Below, piece by piece: positions 60,830 through 64,000 of a stretch of DNA of 64,000 nucleotides. Position 1 is the first letter of the stretch. Each line of letters begins with the position of its first letter. The translations under genes were made by a program, and so were the position numbers. This DNA is from Chryseobacterium sp. ZHDP1. GTDB taxonomy: Bacteria > Bacteroidota > Bacteroidia > Flavobacteriales > Weeksellaceae. Under the pieces are notes generated by a model, which saw only the letters and a program-made list of their open reading frames with translations, had not been told where the DNA came from and did not search any database. The stretch covers positions 434,001 through 498,000 of the forward strand of contig NZ_CP075682.1 of the NCBI RefSeq assembly GCF_018603435.1. The letters are read 5' to 3'.

Positions 60830-61489
60830 TTATTGAGAATAATCTCTTCTCCCGAAAATCGCAGATCCCACTCTTACGGAATTGGCACCACATTCAATGG
60901 CGATCGGAAAATCGTCACTCATTCCCATTGATAATGTTTCGAGCTTTTTTAATTGATTTAATTCATCAAAAAGACTTTTCAGGTTTAAAAATTCCTTTTT
61001 TACCTGATCTTTATCGTCCGTGAAAGTTGCCATTCCCATCAATCCGGTAATTTCAACATTCTGAAATTCTCCTTTTAGGTATTGTTCAAACAAATCTTTG
61101 GACTCATTGATATCGAGTCCAAATTTACTTTCTTCCTCTGCAATTTTCACCTGAAGCAATACTTTAATAATCCGGTTGTGTTTTACCGCTTCTTTATTGA
61201 TCTCACGGATCAGCTTTTCAGAATCTACACTTTGAATCGTATCTACAAATTCAGCAATATATTTTACTTTATTTGTCTGAAGATGCCCGATCAGATGCCA
61301 CTGAATATCTTTGGGAAGGAGAGGGTACTTTTCTGTGACTTCCTGCACTTTATTTTCACCAAAAACTCTCTGTCCCAAATCATAAACTTCCTGAATCGCC
61401 GAAACAGGATGTGTTTTTGAAACCGCAACCAACTGTACATCAGAAGGAAGCTGGCTTTTAATATGATTGTAATTTTCCTGAATACTCAT
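60830..61489 (-). CDS. YggS family pyridoxal phosphate homeostasis protein
   Basis: A 219-residue cytoplasmic PLP-binding protein with the alanine-racemase-like barrel but no racemase partner domain. The PLP lysine is in VQLVAVSKTHPVSAIQE near residue 25. Other conserved parts are VFGENKVQE, IQWHLIGHLQTNKVKY near 62-78, GLMGMATF near 145, and SMGMSDDFPIAIECGANSVRVGSAIFG near the end. It keeps free PLP levels in balance rather than catalysing a known reaction. It is monocistronic. Confidence 0.95.
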   Translation of the reverse strand: MSIQENYNHIKSQLPSDVQLVAVSKTHPVSAIQEVYDLGQRVFGENKVQEVTEKYPLLPKDIQWHLIGHLQTNKVKYIAEFVDTIQSVDSEKLIREINKEAVKHNRIIKVLLQVKIAEEESKFGLDINESKDLFEQYLKGEFQNVEITGLMGMATFTDDKDQVKKEFLNLKSLFDELNQLKKLETLSMGMSDDFPIAIECGANSVRVGSAIFGRRDYSQ

Positions 61490-61574
61490 AATGGCAAATT
61501 TCCGAATTTTAAAGAGGAAAAGCTAATGAATATTGAAATTTTTAGACTTGAGATTTTTTTGAGTCTAAAATAGA

Positions 61575-61661
61575 ATGTCTGTCATTCTGACGAAGGAAGA
61601 ATCTAAGTTTTATTGTTAAAGATTCTTCACTCCACTTCGTTTCGATCAGAATGACAGACAT
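61575..61661. repeat. GTCATTC-type palindromic repeat
   Basis: Inverted arms at 61575-61604 and 61620-61661 share TGTCATTCTGA, CGAAG and GAAGAATCT, with twelve extra bases in the right arm. This is the longest clear copy of the family in the window. Confidence 0.85.
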
Positions 61662-61717
61662 ACAATATATTAAATTTCAATATTGTCCGATAAAACGTAT
61701 AAACAAATTTATGATCT

Positions 61718-61909
61718 CAATGTTTATCGCACAAATCGACAGTTCGCTCCTCTGGAGCTTTTTTTTGATGGTGTCTTTTTTCTACTAACAGTAAATCCCG
61801 ATGGGATTAAATGCAGCTCCATTAGGAGCAACCTGTTCATAGAAAATAGTTATTCTTAGAATGGAAGCTCCGGAGGAGCGACCTTATAATTGTGTTTCAA
61901 TGTTTATCG
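61718..61909. repeat. GCTCC/GGAGC dispersed repeat with direct end repeats
   Basis: The 12-base word CAATGTTTATCG occurs at 61718-61729 and 61898-61909. Between them lie three small palindromes: GCTCC..GGAGC at 61746-61758, 61816-61829 and 61867-61879. No gene runs through it. The layout is that of a dispersed intergenic element of this phylum. Confidence 0.65.
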
Positions 61910-61926
61910 GACCAGGATGATTAAAT

Positions 61927-62793
61927 TTAATTCAAAACCTCATTAATCTTCGGATATTCTGAGATTTTTCTGAAAACAAAACGGTTGCTTTTCTGGAGCT
62001 TTTCAATAAAAAGATCGAGCTCATTTATGGAATCTGCATCGGTTAAATATTGGTCATGCGTAAGAAAAACCAGATGTCTTGAAGTTTTTTCAAGGTCATT
62101 AAAGAAAATACTGTCTACTTTTTTCAGCATTTCTTCATGTTTTCCCTTTAATGCCATTTTATTGGTCGGCTTCCACTCAAGATCCCAACCGATTACTTTG
62201 TAACCTGCCTGTTTTAGCTTATCTGCGGCTTTCGTTGAACTTTTCAGATCGGTCACGGTAATGTTATTCAGTCTCCAGATGTTTCTTCCCGGAGTTCTCG
62301 CAATTTTATCATACAGTTTCAGACTGTCTTTTGCCGCATTAAAATCTTCAACAACACCCGCCGGATTTTTATAAAAATCGGTGTATTTGTTGTGCGCGTG
62401 CGTGAAACTGTGATTCGCAAGTTCTATTAAATGATCTTTTCTTAGCAGTTCCAGATCTTCCTGTTGCTTTTTGCTTCCGTAAGCGTGTTTGCCTACAAGA
62501 AATGCAGTGGCGCAGATATTTCTTTTGTGTAAAATTTTAAGGAGATTTTCGGTTCCGTGATTGGGACCGTCATCAAAGGTCAGATAAATTACTCTTTTAT
62601 CTGTGGGAACATTTTCATCATCAAGTTTGGGGACAATTTTTGCGACGGGATGGTTTTTCGGAATCAGTTTTTCAGATTCTTTCTTGTCTTTTTTTTGATT
62701 ACAGCTGTTGAATAAGATTGAAGTTGCACTCACCAATGCAAACATCCCGAGAAAAGTCTTGTTTCTAGACTTTTCCGCAAAAGTTTTTGTCAT
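61927..62793 (-). CDS. Polysaccharide deacetylase family lipoprotein (CE4, NodB-like)
   Basis: A lipoprotein of about 288 residues; the ATG at 62793 gives MTKTFAEKSRNKTFLG and a lipobox LFNSC near residue 30, while a start at 62871 would add 26 residues. The NodB domain has the catalytic and metal Asp in YLTFDDGPNHGTENLL near residue 70 and the His pair in ELANHSFTHAHN near 127. GRNIWRLNN and a late LVFLTHDQYLTD complete it. It removes N-acetyl groups from peptidoglycan or another amino sugar polymer in the envelope. It is monocistronic. Confidence 0.87.
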   Translation of the reverse strand: MTKTFAEKSRNKTFLGMFALVSATSILFNSCNQKKDKKESEKLIPKNHPVAKIVPKLDDENVPTDKRVIYLTFDDGPNHGTENLLKILHKRNICATAFLVGKHAYGSKKQQEDLELLRKDHLIELANHSFTHAHNKYTDFYKNPAGVVEDFNAAKDSLKLYDKIARTPGRNIWRLNNITVTDLKSSTKAADKLKQAGYKVIGWDLEWKPTNKMALKGKHEEMLKKVDSIFFNDLEKTSRHLVFLTHDQYLTDADSINELDLFIEKLQKSNRFVFRKISEYPKINEVLN

Positions 62794-62910
62794 AAAATTT
62801 AATGGAATTTTGTTGTTAAAAATTGTTAATTTTTCCAAATAATTCTTAACAAAAATTACGCCAAATTTCACTTATTTTTGACTTTTTAAGTTTATTTTAA
62901 TAAAATACTT

Positions 62911-63639
62911 TTAGTCCAGAATTTTCTTTAAATACAGTGAATTTTTAATAGCAGCATTTCCCCATGTATTATTGAAAAAGATAAAAGGTTTATGTTGTGA
63001 ATTTCTAATTTTTTCAGCTAAATTTTCAATAAATTCATTGCTGTATTCGGATTTGTAAAGCACAGGTTTTCCGTGAAGCCGATAATATAAAATTTCAGGA
63101 TTATTGATGATAACATCTTCCGGCAAATTTCCGGGGAAACTGACACCTGAAAAAATGACCTTGTTTTGCTTCAAAATTTTAAAAACTTCTTCATTCCACC
63201 AAGATTCGTGACGAAATTCGATGACATTCAGATAATTGAAATGAAGATTGTTAAGAATTAAATCAATATTTTCCTGAGTATTTTTAAAAGATGGAGGAAA
63301 CTGATACAGAAATCCGGACAGTTTTTCCTTCAGATGAGATTCAATATGATGACAGAATTCCGCAATTTCTTCTTTACAGTCTTTCAGTCGCTTTTCATGG
63401 GAAATGGTTTTCGGAATTTTAATAAAAAACTTAAAATCACCGGGCGTTTCGTCATACCATTTCAACAACGTTTTTGCAGTAGGTTTTCTGTAAAAAGTAG
63501 AATTAATTTCCACACAGTTAAACTCCTTTGAATAAAGGATTAGAAAGTCTTTGCTTTTCGAATCTTCCGGATACAATGATCCTTTCCAGTCGTTATTGTA
63601 AAATCCGGAACAGCCGATATATAAATTTTCTTTTTTCAT
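62911..63639 (-). CDS. DUF72 domain-containing protein
   Basis: A 242-residue cytoplasmic protein of the DUF72 (YecE) family with a TIM-barrel-like fold. Signature pieces: LYIGCSGFYNNDWKGSLYP at the start, LILYSKEFNCVEINSTFYRKPT near residue 35, FKFFIKIPKTISHEKRL near 70, and YYRLHGKPVLYKSEYS near 185, closing with PFIFFNNTWGNAAIKN. The function is not known. The family is usually about 240-300 residues, so the length is complete. It lies upstream of the CopA-type gene's 3' end with a 240-base gap. Confidence 0.9.
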   Translation of the reverse strand: MKKENLYIGCSGFYNNDWKGSLYPEDSKSKDFLILYSKEFNCVEINSTFYRKPTAKTLLKWYDETPGDFKFFIKIPKTISHEKRLKDCKEEIAEFCHHIESHLKEKLSGFLYQFPPSFKNTQENIDLILNNLHFNYLNVIEFRHESWWNEEVFKILKQNKVIFSGVSFPGNLPEDVIINNPEILYYRLHGKPVLYKSEYSNEFIENLAEKIRNSQHKPFIFFNNTWGNAAIKNSLYLKKILD

Positions 63640-63879
63640 ATTGTTACTTTTTGCTTTCGCAGATTTGGGAGATAATTTTACTGTTATTATTTACGTTTAT
63701 TAATAAGCCTGTTTTAAACAAATTCAGAATTAACCGCAAAAGGTGCAAAAGACATTCATACAGCGATTATCAAAATTTTTAAAACTCTCAAAAGAATAAA
63801 AATCAAGGATTTTTAAAAGTTATTGTGATCTTTTTTGTTGATAATCAGTGATTTTAGTCTCCAAATCTGCGGGAAAAAT
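63640..63879. other. Intergenic stretch with an AACCGCAAAAGGTGCAAAAG-type word
   Basis: AT-rich spacer between the CopA-type and DUF72 genes. It contains a repeat-like word near 63731-63750 and a possible AT hairpin (63800-63822). No gene is seen. Confidence 0.4.
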
Positions 63880-64000
63880 TTATTCAATATCCAAATCCAC
63901 CGAATTCAGTCGCAGAGAGTTCAGAATAACTGAAAGAGAACTAAAACTCATCGCCGCGGCTGCAATCATCGGAGATAACAGGATTCCAAAAAACGGATAC
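63880..64000 (-). CDS. C-terminus of a copper-type P-type ATPase (partial)
   Basis: The minus strand from the window edge to a stop at 63880-63882 reads [20 protein letters not shown], then [11 protein letters not shown] and a short tail NSVDLDIE. The [21 protein letters not shown] helix is the last membrane segment of heavy-metal P1B ATPases such as CopA, which pump copper out of the cytoplasm. Only about 40 residues lie in the window. The family is clear; metal choice is inferred from this helix alone. Confidence 0.85.
   Translation of the reverse strand, partial: YPFFGILLSPMIAAAAMSFSSLSVILNSLRLNSVDLDIE

Overview
The window reads as chromosomal DNA of a flavobacterium (Bacteroidota), most likely Chryseobacterium or a close relative. 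This is inferred from low G+C, TAnnTTTG-type -7 promoter boxes with an upstream TTG, SusC/SusD proteins, type IX secretion (T9SS) C-terminal sorting domains, GLPGLI and DUF6952 proteins, and a small bacteriocin-like gene of the type known in Chryseobacterium. No rRNA, tRNA or CRISPR array was seen.

Layout. 1-7000: an AT-rich tandem repeat, a minus-strand redox operon (peroxiredoxin, thioredoxin, DUF6952), a GLPGLI protein, an M16 peptidase and an aminotransferase. 7.3-11.7 kb: rsmG, a lipoprotein, a DUF922 metalloprotease-like protein and an AddB-like nuclease. 11.7-15.0 kb: a T9SS-secreted hydrolase and a glutaryl-CoA-dehydrogenase-like enzyme. 15.1-29.4 kb: a beta-glucan polysaccharide utilisation locus. 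It holds a Nudix/winged-helix regulator with a degenerate Nudix box, an MFS transporter, SusC, SusD, a surface glycan-binding lipoprotein, GH30, GH3, GH16 and a second GH30. The enzymes fit a mixed beta-1,3/1,6-glucan such as fungal wall glucan or laminarin: endo-cleavage at the surface, uptake through SusCD, then hydrolysis by GH3.

29.4-37.6 kb is a patchwork: a frameshifted SMI1/KNR4 gene, a lipoprotein, fabI, a LEA-like protein, a protein with YadA-type head repeats, a nucleoside phosphorylase, a decayed cytochrome-c peroxidase, a TPR protein, a leucine-rich-repeat remnant and a SUI1 protein. 37.9-48.5 kb is mostly housekeeping: gpmI, acyl-ACP desaturase, HAD hydrolase, map, a methyltransferase, an SMR pump with a Crp-type regulator, a LacI regulator with a PfkB kinase, era and DoxX. 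A 53-residue double-glycine-leader peptide gene lies at 48.6 kb, followed by an S9 peptidase.

51.3-52.6 kb is a complete IS3-family element with matched inverted repeats, a GTC target duplication and an A6G frameshift site. It sits next to a hypothetical gene and that gene's decayed paralogue. 54-64 kb holds a Crp regulator, GNAT, MATE, a sigma-54 activator without a DNA-binding domain, an unrecognised two-gene module (58.4-60.8 kb), a YggS protein, a polysaccharide deacetylase, DUF72, and the 3' end of a CopA-type P-type ATPase. Several families of palindromic intergenic repeats are scattered through the accessory parts. The most intricate is a branched palindrome at 26835-26999, just upstream of the GH16 gene.
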